A stretch of 6,396 bases of DNA. Origin: Candidatus Fischerbacteria bacterium RBG_13_37_8. Lineage in GTDB: Bacteria > Acidobacteriota > HRBIN11 > MFGW01. Location of the stretch: positions 2,312 to 8,707 of the forward strand of contig MFGW01000190.1 in NCBI GenBank assembly GCA_001780385.1, read 5' to 3'. Of this stretch, positions 1 through 4,402 are shown in pieces; within the stretch, counting starts at the first letter, position 1; the number at the start of each line of letters is the position of its first letter. Made by a program: the position numbers and the translations under genes. The notes under the pieces are model-generated. The model had not been told where the DNA came from. It was given only the letters and a program-made list of their open reading frames with translations, and ran no database searches.

Positions 1-603
1 CAGTTTCAGTGTCACATCCCCTAAATCAAGCATCATTTGGTCACTAAAAGTAACATCAGGCATTCCACCAATCGCTCCCTCTGAATAATCAGCAATCTGT
101 CGTTTCAATACTTCTATAAAATCCTGTGATTTCAATGCTTCCTTCGAACCTGGTTCCAGTTTTTTCAATCCCTGTTCTTCTTCTTTAAGTGTTTGTTTAA
201 GTCTCTCTGCACGTTGTGGCAAATTATCTCTATCCCTTTTCATTCCTTCCACGCAACCTTCTTGTGCAATTATTGTTGCTTCCGGGAAAACCTGGTTACC
301 GAGAGTATGATCCCAATGTGAATGTGTGTTGATGACATAGACGAAATCCTTTCGCTTCAGTTCTTTTTCTATCATGGTTCTCATTTTTTTCATAGTGCTA
401 GGAAGTCCAGTAGTATCAATTATCACCAATCCTTTCTGTCCTGCTATAACCGTAACATTATTTTCCATGCTTGTTTCTTTTAGCACTAACACCCTTTTAC
501 TTAATTTATCAATGGTCACGGGAATATCATTAGCTGCATTAACAACAGAGAATGAAAATAAAACTATAACCAGCAATGCTGACAAGAAACCACCTTTTTT
601 CAT
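1..603 (-). CDS. Exported MBL-fold metallo-hydrolase, N-terminal part (3' end outside window)
   Basis: Reading from ATG at 603-601, 201 codons stay open to the window edge, so the C-terminal part is missing. Residues 1-23 look like a Sec signal peptide: MKKGG, a hydrophobic stretch (LLVIVLFSFSVV), then a V-N-A site before A24. This predicts a periplasmic or exported enzyme. The metallo-beta-lactamase zinc motif HxHxDH is present as H94-S-H96-W-D98-H99 (bases 307-324), preceded by the usual strand ending in an Asp (GLVIID63). A long charged helical stretch follows at about residues 122-180, rich in Lys, Glu and Arg, then a PDVTFSDQM strand typical of the fold. A strong ribosome site, AAGGAG, lies 6 bases upstream of the ATG and fixes the start. 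The family covers hydrolases of thioesters, lactones, beta-lactams and other substrates. The substrate cannot be told, because the later metal ligands lie beyond the edge. The gene points away from the epimerase pseudogene. Confidence 0.9.
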   Translation of the reverse strand, partial: MKKGGFLSALLVIVLFSFSVVNAANDIPVTIDKLSKRVLVLKETSMENNVTVIAGQKGLVIIDTTGLPSTMKKMRTMIEKELKRKDFVYVINTHSHWDHTLGNQVFPEATIIAQEGCVEGMKRDRDNLPQRAERLKQTLKEEEQGLKKLEPGSKEALKSQDFIEVLKRQIADYSEGAIGGMPDVTFSDQMMLDLGDVTLKL

Positions 604-706
604 GCTTTTCTCCTTAATAAATTAAGATGCATCAAGCAGAAAGAAGTTCAATGAATCAAAAAACCGTAATCAGGGGACAGTGGGCAGAGGGCAGAATGGG
701 GAATGG

Positions 707-896
707 CATTCTTTGCAAGCTTTGCGAAGCAAAGCGTGGCAATCCTGAATGAACTATCATTATAAATCCCTCGCCAGCGGGACATAATAATACGGATTGC
801 GTTGTCATTATGAGTTTTGCAAAGGAAAACGTAATAATCCCGAACGGACTGTCATTATGAGTTTCGCGCCAGCGGGACGGAATAATCCCTGACGCT
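707..896. repeat. Four degenerate tandem units of about 48 bp
   Basis: Successive units carry the marker TCATTA at 757, 805 and 852, a spacing of 48 and 47 bases. A more diverged unit at about 707-754 ends the same way (AATCCTGAATGAAC, compared with AATCCCGAACGGAC in a later unit). Each unit has the plan TCATTATGAGTTT, a short variable centre, then AAT(AAT)CCC. The first unit contains GCGAAGCAAAGCGTGGCAAT, which resembles the TCATTGCGAG...GAAGCAATC type of dispersed repeat that I recall from many environmental bacterial genomes. Centres differ in sequence but can often fold: GCTTTGC/GCAAAGC at 719-735 is a perfect 7-bp stem, and GTTTCGC/GCGGGAC at 861-878 pairs with two G-U pairs. Confidence 0.75.
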
Positions 897-952
897 CTTT
901 CTTCTATTCCGTCAGGGATTGCTACGTTTGCCTCCGGCAAACTCACAATGAC
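851..952. repeat. Long imperfect inverted repeat: fourth direct unit facing an inverted fifth unit
   Basis: The unit at 851-893 and the reverse complement of 911-952 are copies of one repeat. The outer arms, 851-864 and 939-952, match at 13 of 14 positions. The inner arms AATCCCTGAC (884-893) and GTCAGGGATT (911-920) match perfectly across a 17-base loop. The middle parts have diverged, but the right half has its own perfect hairpin, GTTTGCC-TCC-GGCAAAC (926-942). Transcribed in either direction this would form a long branched hairpin. There is no T tract after it, so it is not an obvious intrinsic terminator. Confidence 0.75.
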
Positions 953-973
953 GAGTGTCAGGGAATGATACGC

Positions 974-1003
974 TAGGGGCAGACACGCGGGTCTGCCCCT
1001 ACA
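974..1003 (-). repeat. REP-like palindrome, copy 1
   Basis: An 11-bp perfect inverted repeat, TAGGGGCAGAC (974-984) and GTCTGCCCCTA (991-1001), encloses a 6-base loop. Read on the minus strand it begins TGTAG and then enters the hairpin. This is the layout of REP elements (a GTAG or GGAG tetranucleotide followed by a palindrome), which in other genomes are mobilised by REP-associated Y1 transposases. Two relatives occur in this window, near 2741 and 4196. No transposase is present, so the REP identity is an inference from form. Confidence 0.75.
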
Positions 1004-1024
1004 AAGCTCGCAAAGAATACGTGA

Positions 1025-1053
1025 TTGAAAATTAATGCTGAAATGTGATATTG
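1025..1053 (+). promoter_or_regulatory. Possible sigma-70-type promoter for the epimerase remnant
   Basis: TTGAAA (1025-1030) matches the -35 consensus at 5 of 6 positions. It lies 17 bases before GATATT (1048-1053), a 4 of 6 match to the -10 box. This is about 50 bases ahead of the ATG at 1106 and just downstream of the repeats. In AT-rich sequence such matches arise by chance, so support is weak. Confidence 0.3.
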
Positions 1054-1105
1054 TAATCCATAAAGTAACTTTCAACTTAGATGCAAAAAACTTAGGAGCG
1101 TACAG

Positions 1106-2103
1106 ATGAATATGTTGATTACAGGAGTTCCCGGGTGGCTGGGCAACAGATTCCTGGAAGTATTAGTCAAAGGATTTAATGGAGAAGGGACTCCTCAAAA
1201 TAACAGGATAAGATGTTTAGTCCAAAAGGGAGTCAACACTTCTGAAATTGATAACCTTTTAAAGATTAAAAATATAGAAAAAATAATTGGTGATGTAAGT
1301 AATATAGATACTTTAAAAGATGTAGCAAAAGATATAGATTTAGTTTTTCATATTGCAGGAATTATTCATCCTAAGCGCTTGCGTAAGGTACGGAAAATAT
1401 GCTCAAAGTATCCACCGAAGCAGGAGTAAAAAGATTTATTTATATCAGCAGTAATTCAGTAGCAGGTGTAAATGGACATCGTGCGACACTGATGACAGAA
1501 GGGGATGAACCGCACCCCTACTTTCACTATGGTGCAAGCAAATATAAAGCAGAAACCATTGTTCAGCATAATCAAAAATCAGGTAAAATAGAAACAGTTA
1601 TTTTGCGTCCATGCTGGTTTTATGGACCAAATCAGCCAAAACGACAAACCACATTTTTTACCATGATAAAAAAAGGAAATCCAATAGTATTCGGAAATGG
1701 TAACAATCTGAGAAGCCTTAGTTATATTGATGATATTTGCCAGGCTATGTTGCTTGCAGCAGAAAACGAGCATGCAAACGGTCAAACTTATTGGATTGCA
1801 GATGAAAAGCCCTATCCGACTATTGAAATATAAAAAACAATTGCGGAATTGCTTGAAGTGAAGAATTTCAAGCCGAGACATCTTACGGATTTTGTCTCAG
1901 GAACATTCCGTATCATGGACAGTATCCTGCAAGAACTGGGCATGTATATTAAAGAGGTTCATGTAGCAGGAGAAATGAATAAAGATATTGCCTGTTCAAT
2001 AGAAAAAGCAAAAAAAGAATTAGGTTTCAAGCCCCTTGGTAATTTGAAAAATGGAATGCTGGCATCAATTGAATGGTGCTGCAATAAAGGCATACCTATA
2101 TAA
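1106..2103 (+). pseudogene. NAD-dependent epimerase/dehydratase (extended SDR), broken by frameshift and nonsense lesions
   Basis: Three open segments together make one extended short-chain dehydrogenase/reductase of about 330-340 residues. Segment 1 starts at ATG 1106 with AGGAG at 1094-1098. It has the nucleotide-binding TGxxGxxG motif (TGVPGWLG), an acidic stretch before VSNIDTL, and the VFHIAGIIHPKR strand. At about 1379-1387 the frame changes: GTENMLKVSTEAGVKRFIYI resumes in the next frame with no room for the roughly ten residues (usually ...YxVNV) that link HPKR to GTEN. This indicates a small deletion, perhaps 22 bp. Segment 2 has the SSNSV strand and the catalytic YxxxK (Tyr 1528-1530, Lys 1540-1542), then stops at TAA 1831-1833. 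The same frame continues as KTIAELLEV... to the real stop at 2101-2103. The TAA probably replaces a Tyr codon (IYKTIAELL). The family acts on sugar nucleotides, steroids or isoprenoids; the substrate is unknown. Two sequencing errors are the alternative explanation. Confidence 0.87.
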
Positions 2104-2130
2104 TATACTATCTGCTAACAATTAAGCGTA

Positions 2131-2490
2131 CTACCCTTTAAAAATATCTTTTGTTAAGGATTTTATTTGCTCAGCCTTGAATGGCTTCTCGATTATGGCA
2201 TAAATATTGACCGATTCAAGCAATGGCTTTATTTGATTCGCGGGATGCGCAGATAATATAACTATTTGCAATGCTGGCTGTAATTCCTTTATTTTTATTA
2301 GTGCATGTATATTTTCTGTTTCATTTATTTGCACATCTATGAAAAGTATCTTGTAATCATTCCGCCTCAGAAATGCATAAGCATCTTCAGTAGTAGCTGC
2401 CGTATCAATCACATAGCCTTCTTGTGTCAGTATCCTTTCTAAGGACCAACGTATCAGAACATCATTATCTATAATAAGTATTCTATTCAA
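2131..2490 (-). CDS. Stand-alone response-regulator receiver (REC) domain protein
   Basis: The 119-residue product is a single receiver domain with no output domain. It would be phosphorylated by a histidine kinase that is not in the window and would act through protein contacts. Visible REC features: RILIIDND at residues 3-10 (acidic site D8 and D10, with Asn at position 9 where a second Asp is common), phospho-acceptor D52 at the end of ILFID, the switch Ser80 in VILSA, and the conserved Lys102-Pro103 (EKPF) with aromatic Tyr97 before it. The start is TTG (2490-2488), because the frame has no ATG or GTG between it and an upstream TGA at 2517-2515, and a GGAG lies 8 bases before it. It converges with the epimerase remnant across a 27-bp gap and is followed by no partner gene. 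It resembles the receiver of NtrC-type regulators. A CheY/Spo0F-like role or a truncated longer regulator are both possible. Confidence 0.88.
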   Translation of the reverse strand: MNRILIIDNDVLIRWSLERILTQEGYVIDTAATTEDAYAFLRRNDYKILFIDVQINETENIHALIKIKELQPALQIVILSAHPANQIKPLLESVNIYAIIEKPFKAEQIKSLTKDIFKG

Positions 2491-2498
2491 TATAGCTA

Positions 2499-2502
2499 CT
2501 CC
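2499..2502 (-). promoter_or_regulatory. Ribosome-binding site supporting a TTG start
   Basis: GGAG on the minus strand, 8 bases before the TTG at 2490-2488, is the only good ribosome site near the start of the receiver-domain frame. An ATG overlapping this site is followed at once by TAG in another frame, so it cannot start the protein. Confidence 0.6.
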
Positions 2503-2638
2503 ATTGCCTTCGAATCAAATTGCATGCCATTATTGTTTCAAATCCCTGAAAATGAATTAATTATCAGATAATAAACATGTTGGACTTTTTCCCGCCTAAA
2601 ACGTTCATGCAGCAAAATCCCCAAAATGCGCAAGTTAT

Positions 2639-2669
2639 CCCTAAATAGGGTGATATTCCCCAATAGGGG
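2639..2669. repeat. Pair of adjacent near-palindromes CCCTAAATAGGG and CCCCAATAGGGG
   Basis: CCCTAAATAGGG (2639-2650) folds with 5 bp, and CCCCAATAGGGG (2658-2669) with 4 bp. They are 19 bases apart from start to start, about two helical turns. The second is followed by GCTTCGCGCC. Such spacing could suit a dimeric regulator, or these may be remnants of a dispersed repeat. Nothing further in the sequence decides between the two. Confidence 0.4.
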
Positions 2670-2702
2670 CTTCGCGCCAAATTAGAGAAAACATGCTCGA
2701 CT

Positions 2703-2730
2703 AAAATGAAAATTTGTCTTTTTTCATTTT
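2703..2730. repeat. AT-rich hairpin, 10-bp perfect stem
   Basis: AAAATGAAAA (2703-2712) and TTTTCATTTT (2721-2730) are exact reverse complements around an 8-base loop. On the reductase transcript (minus strand) it lies just beyond the REP-like palindrome, so the two hairpins together form a structured 3' region about 20-80 bases after the stop codon. The stem is weak and lacks the GC-rich base and trailing T run of a classical intrinsic terminator. Confidence 0.55.
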
Positions 2731-2780
2731 GTGCCTTTAAGGGCGGACACATAGGTCCGCCCCTACACTCTGTGCCTTTA
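2730..2780. repeat. 10-bp direct repeat TGTGCCTTTA flanking REP-like copy 2
   Basis: TGTGCCTTTA occurs at 2730-2739 and again at 2771-2780, bracketing a 31-bp insert that is essentially REP-like copy 2. It has the look of a target duplication or a template-slippage duplication made when the element arrived. Copies 1 and 3 do not show an equally clear flanking repeat. Confidence 0.6.
2741..2767 (-). repeat. REP-like palindrome, copy 2
   Basis: GGGCGGAC (2741-2748) and GTCCGCCC (2755-2762) form a perfect 8-bp stem with a 6-base loop. Pairing continues outward with one mismatch. On the minus strand the element starts TGTAG. Compared with copies 1 and 3, the fifth stem pair is G-C instead of A-T, changed on both arms, so pairing is kept. 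It sits 17 bases beyond the stop codon of the aldo/keto reductase and could protect or end that transcript. Confidence 0.75.
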
Positions 2781-2783
2781 TAA

Positions 2784-4127
2784 CTACTCTAGCGTCAATA
2801 TTGAATTTGCGTGCAAAAGCATGCCATGAACATGCACACCATAAGGACATGCAGTTTCACAATACCCTGCGCAATTTTTGCACTGGTCTGCTTTGTTTCC
2901 CTTTAATGCAGCATATTTAACCATCGCTGTTTTTTCTCTTCCCTGCGCTTTAAAATAATGCCTGTACCGCATGATTCTGTTCACAGGTACTTTCTCTGGA
3001 CATGCTTTTTCACATATGCCGCATGCATGCCGGCAATATAAATCACCACATTCCTTCTCATAAAGAATCAGCGCCTGTTTATCAGGAGAACTGAGCGTAG
3101 TTCCTGACAGCGCAACGTATGCTTCAATCTGGTCAAAATTTTTAATGCTGAAGGTGACCGTATGTACATCGGGATGACTTAAAGCAAATCGAATAGCGGC
3201 ATCGCGCATCTGCTCATATCCATTCAGATTATACTTTTTGCGAAATGCTTCCGTTTCCTCCGCTCTCCTTTTATATAAAGCTACTCTCTTGCGAAGAGCT
3301 TCATGAACCTCTTCTTTCTTCGTATCCAATTCATTCACGTATTCATCAAGCTCTATATATTCCAGGAGGGGATTAACTTTCATTAGTGTAGCACCAATAT
3401 TCTTTTCCTTGAATATCTTGAGTATGTTCTCGCCCATATCATGTTGCAAAAAGTTATACACGAATAACGCTACATCAAAACGTCCATCCTCAGCGGCAGC
3501 AGTCATGATTTTTTCCATATCCTTGAACTCTTCATCATACTGCCCGCCATGATTGGAAAGCCCAAGATAACGCACTTTTCCATCTGCTTTCAGTTCTTTC
3601 ATTGCTGCATGAAATGCTTCCGATTTCACCATTTCTATTGTCGGTGTACCATGTATCATCATGCAATCAATATAATCGGTCTGCAATCGCTCCAGGCATT
3701 TTAGGGTACGTTCTTTTAACTCTTTTTTTGTCGCTTCAGGTTTAAAAAATAGTTTACTGGAAATAAAAATAGATTTACGATCATAATCTTTCAAAGCAAT
3801 ACCGATATTTTCTTCTGACTTGCCCCTCAAATATGATTCCCCCGTATCTATATAATTAATGCCATGATCCAGTGCTGCTTTAACAAGAACCGGAGTTGTT
3901 AATTCAACGCCCCCGAGTCCTATATCAGATACTTTAAACCCGGTGCGTCCCAGAGTCCGAAATCCTTTTATTTTATTTATCTTCTTTTCTGCTACAGGCT
4001 CAGGACTTGTACCTTCCTGTGCTCGCAGTATCCCGGCGCCTACTACTACGGGCAGAGTCCCTATAAAACCACGCCGGCTCATTGCATGTTTCCCGCTTCC
4101 GGGAATCTCTTTTTTGTTGACCGTCAT
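2784..4127 (-). CDS. Tat-exported aldo/keto reductase with C-terminal 2[4Fe-4S] ferredoxin domain
   Basis: The product has 447 residues from ATG 4127-4125. Residues 1-37 are a twin-arginine signal (S17-R18-R19-G-F-I, hydrophobic GTLPVVVGAGIL, then A-Q), so the folded, cofactor-loaded enzyme is probably sent across the membrane. Residues 55-350 form the aldo/keto reductase TIM barrel, opening with FRTLGRTGFKVSDIGLGG. The catalytic tetrad is complete: D94 (YIDTG), Y99 (ESY), K125 (SSK) and H159 (MIHG). A long charged helical insert lies near residues 265-305. The C-terminus carries two cysteine sets, C365/C369/C372/C376-Pro and C416/C419/C423/C427-Pro, each fit for a [4Fe-4S] cluster. This fused layout occurs in a known group of predicted oxidoreductases. 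The electron donor and carbonyl substrate are unknown. A longer frame reaching 4163 has no ribosome site. The gene is divergent from the membrane protein at 4403 and bracketed by REP-like elements. Confidence 0.93.
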   Translation of the reverse strand: MTVNKKEIPGSGKHAMSRRGFIGTLPVVVGAGILRAQEGTSPEPVAEKKINKIKGFRTLGRTGFKVSDIGLGGVELTTPVLVKAALDHGINYIDTGESYLRGKSEENIGIALKDYDRKSIFISSKLFFKPEATKKELKERTLKCLERLQTDYIDCMMIHGTPTIEMVKSEAFHAAMKELKADGKVRYLGLSNHGGQYDEEFKDMEKIMTAAAEDGRFDVALFVYNFLQHDMGENILKIFKEKNIGATLMKVNPLLEYIELDEYVNELDTKKEEVHEALRKRVALYKRRAEETEAFRKKYNLNGYEQMRDAAIRFALSHPDVHTVTFSIKNFDQIEAYVALSGTTLSSPDKQALILYEKECGDLYCRHACGICEKACPEKVPVNRIMRYRHYFKAQGREKTAMVKYAALKGNKADQCKNCAGYCETACPYGVHVHGMLLHANSILTLE

Positions 4128-4133
4128 TATATA

Positions 4134-4139
4134 CCTCCT
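4134..4139 (-). promoter_or_regulatory. Ribosome-binding site AGGAGG for the aldo/keto reductase
   Basis: A full AGGAGG lies 6 bases before ATG 4127-4125. It decides the start against the in-frame ATG 12 codons further upstream and against the internal ATG just before the twin-arginine motif. Confidence 0.85.
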
Positions 4140-4150
4140 ATGTAAATTAA

Positions 4151-4178
4151 GTTCAAGGTTCAAGGTTCAAAGTTCAAG
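4151..4178. repeat. Tandem heptamer GTTCAAG, four copies
   Basis: GTTCAAG occurs at 4151, 4158, 4165 (as GTTCAAA) and 4172, in perfect 7-base register. An inverted copy, CTTGAAC, follows at 4184-4190. The array ends 11 bases before the reductase ribosome site when read on the minus strand. Similar runs of GTTCAAG are, from memory, common between genes in several environmental bacterial genomes. Confidence 0.8.
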
Positions 4179-4194
4179 GTTTCCTTGAACTTTG
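4168..4194. repeat. Perfect 12-bp hairpin in the reductase leader
   Basis: CAAAGTTCAAGG (4168-4179) and CCTTGAACTTTG (4183-4194) are exact reverse complements separated by only three bases (TTT). The left arm is built from the last heptamer copies. On the reductase mRNA this stable tight hairpin would sit about 30 bases before the ribosome site. The other heptamers could offer alternative pairing partners for the same arm. Confidence 0.8.
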
Positions 4195-4195
4195 C

Positions 4196-4222
4196 TGTAG
4201 GGGCAGACCAATGTGTCTGCCC
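4196..4222 (+). repeat. REP-like palindrome, copy 3
   Basis: TGTAGGGGCAGAC (4196-4208), a 6-base loop, then GTCTGCCC (4215-4222) make a perfect 8-bp stem, extended by weaker pairs. It is in the opposite orientation to copies 1 and 2, so the reductase gene lies between copies 2 and 3 with both GTAG heads facing it. It abuts the 12-bp hairpin with one base between. Confidence 0.75.
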
Positions 4223-4349
4223 TTTTAATAGTTTTGTTCTTATTATTTACTAATATCTCTGGGTGCCCCTTTAGGGACATCGTCGACTCCATGTTCAAAT
4301 TAATGAAAGCACTTCAATTATTAATTAGACAAACAACTTCGTTTTTTGT

Positions 4350-4378
4350 TTTAAATCCTCCATTACTTCTGCTATAAT
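4350..4378 (+). promoter_or_regulatory. Sigma-70-type promoter for the membrane synthase-like gene
   Basis: A perfect TATAAT (4373-4378) lies 17 bases after TTTAAA (4350-4355), a 4 of 6 match to the -35 box. Transcription would start near 4385, leaving a leader of under 20 bases with the ribosome site AAAGGA (4391-4396), 6 bases before ATG 4403. Both position and spacing are good. Confidence 0.65.
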
Positions 4379-4402
4379 ACTTTTTTACTAAAAGGAATTA
4401 CT

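Larger units (their letters stand above)
604..1105. other. Repeat-rich intergenic spacer (502 bp) between divergent genes
   Basis: This spacer separates the minus-strand MBL hydrolase from the plus-strand epimerase remnant. I find no convincing gene in it. The open frame on the minus strand across 656-1075 runs straight through the repeats and has no family resemblance. Contents in order: a short G-rich stretch at 673-706 with two GGGCAGA copies, the degenerate direct repeats (about 707-896), the inverted unit (911-952), a REP-like palindrome (974-1003), and a possible promoter for the epimerase (1025-1053). Confidence 0.8.
2491..2783. other. Intergenic spacer (293 bp) between two minus-strand genes, rich in inverted repeats
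   Basis: This spacer lies downstream of the aldo/keto reductase and upstream of the receiver gene. The 62-codon frame on the minus strand at 2564-2752 runs through repeat sequence and lacks any family signal, so I do not call it a gene. Recognisable parts are two adjacent short near-palindromes (2639-2669), an AT-rich hairpin (2703-2730) and a REP-like element with a flanking direct repeat (2730-2780). No clear promoter for the receiver gene was found. Confidence 0.7.
4128..4402. other. Divergent intergenic region (275 bp) with structured repeats and a promoter
   Basis: This region holds the control sequences for the divergent reductase and membrane-protein genes. It contains heptamer repeats and a hairpin (4151-4194), REP-like copy 3 (4196-4222), a short palindromic CCCTTTAGGG, and a promoter for the rightward gene (4350-4378). 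I did not find a convincing leftward promoter. If one lies upstream of 4222, the reductase mRNA would start with two consecutive hairpins. Confidence 0.7.

Noticed and set aside
374..625. Plus-strand open frame opposite the MBL hydrolase
   Set aside because: The minus strand encodes a clear signal peptide and HxHxDH motif here; the plus-strand frame is its shadow.
707..952. CRISPR array
   Set aside because: Units are degenerate along their whole length, with no constant repeat alternating with unique spacers, one unit is inverted, and no cas gene is present.
656..1075. 139-codon open frame on the minus strand
   Set aside because: It translates straight through the repeat units and the REP-like palindrome, and shows no domain signal. 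It is a by-product of repeat composition.
1375..1400. Programmed ribosomal frameshift in the epimerase gene
   Set aside because: There is no slippery heptamer at the junction, about ten conserved residues are missing, and a second in-frame stop lies downstream, so mutation or sequencing error fits better.
2564..2752. 62-codon open frame on the minus strand
   Set aside because: It overlaps the AT hairpin, part of REP-like copy 2 and the twin palindromes, with no credible family resemblance and a composition (many Cys, Trp, Ile) unlike the neighbouring genes.
2741..4222. Composite transposon carrying the aldo/keto reductase between inverted REP-like copies
   Set aside because: The flanking elements are under 30 bp, other copies lie elsewhere in the window, and no transposase or outer target duplication surrounds the gene. 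Two independent insertions are simpler.
4166..4294. Possible small peptide of about 42 codons on the minus strand ahead of the reductase
   Set aside because: It has no ribosome site before its ATG, and its last third is translated REP-like and heptamer repeat sequence.
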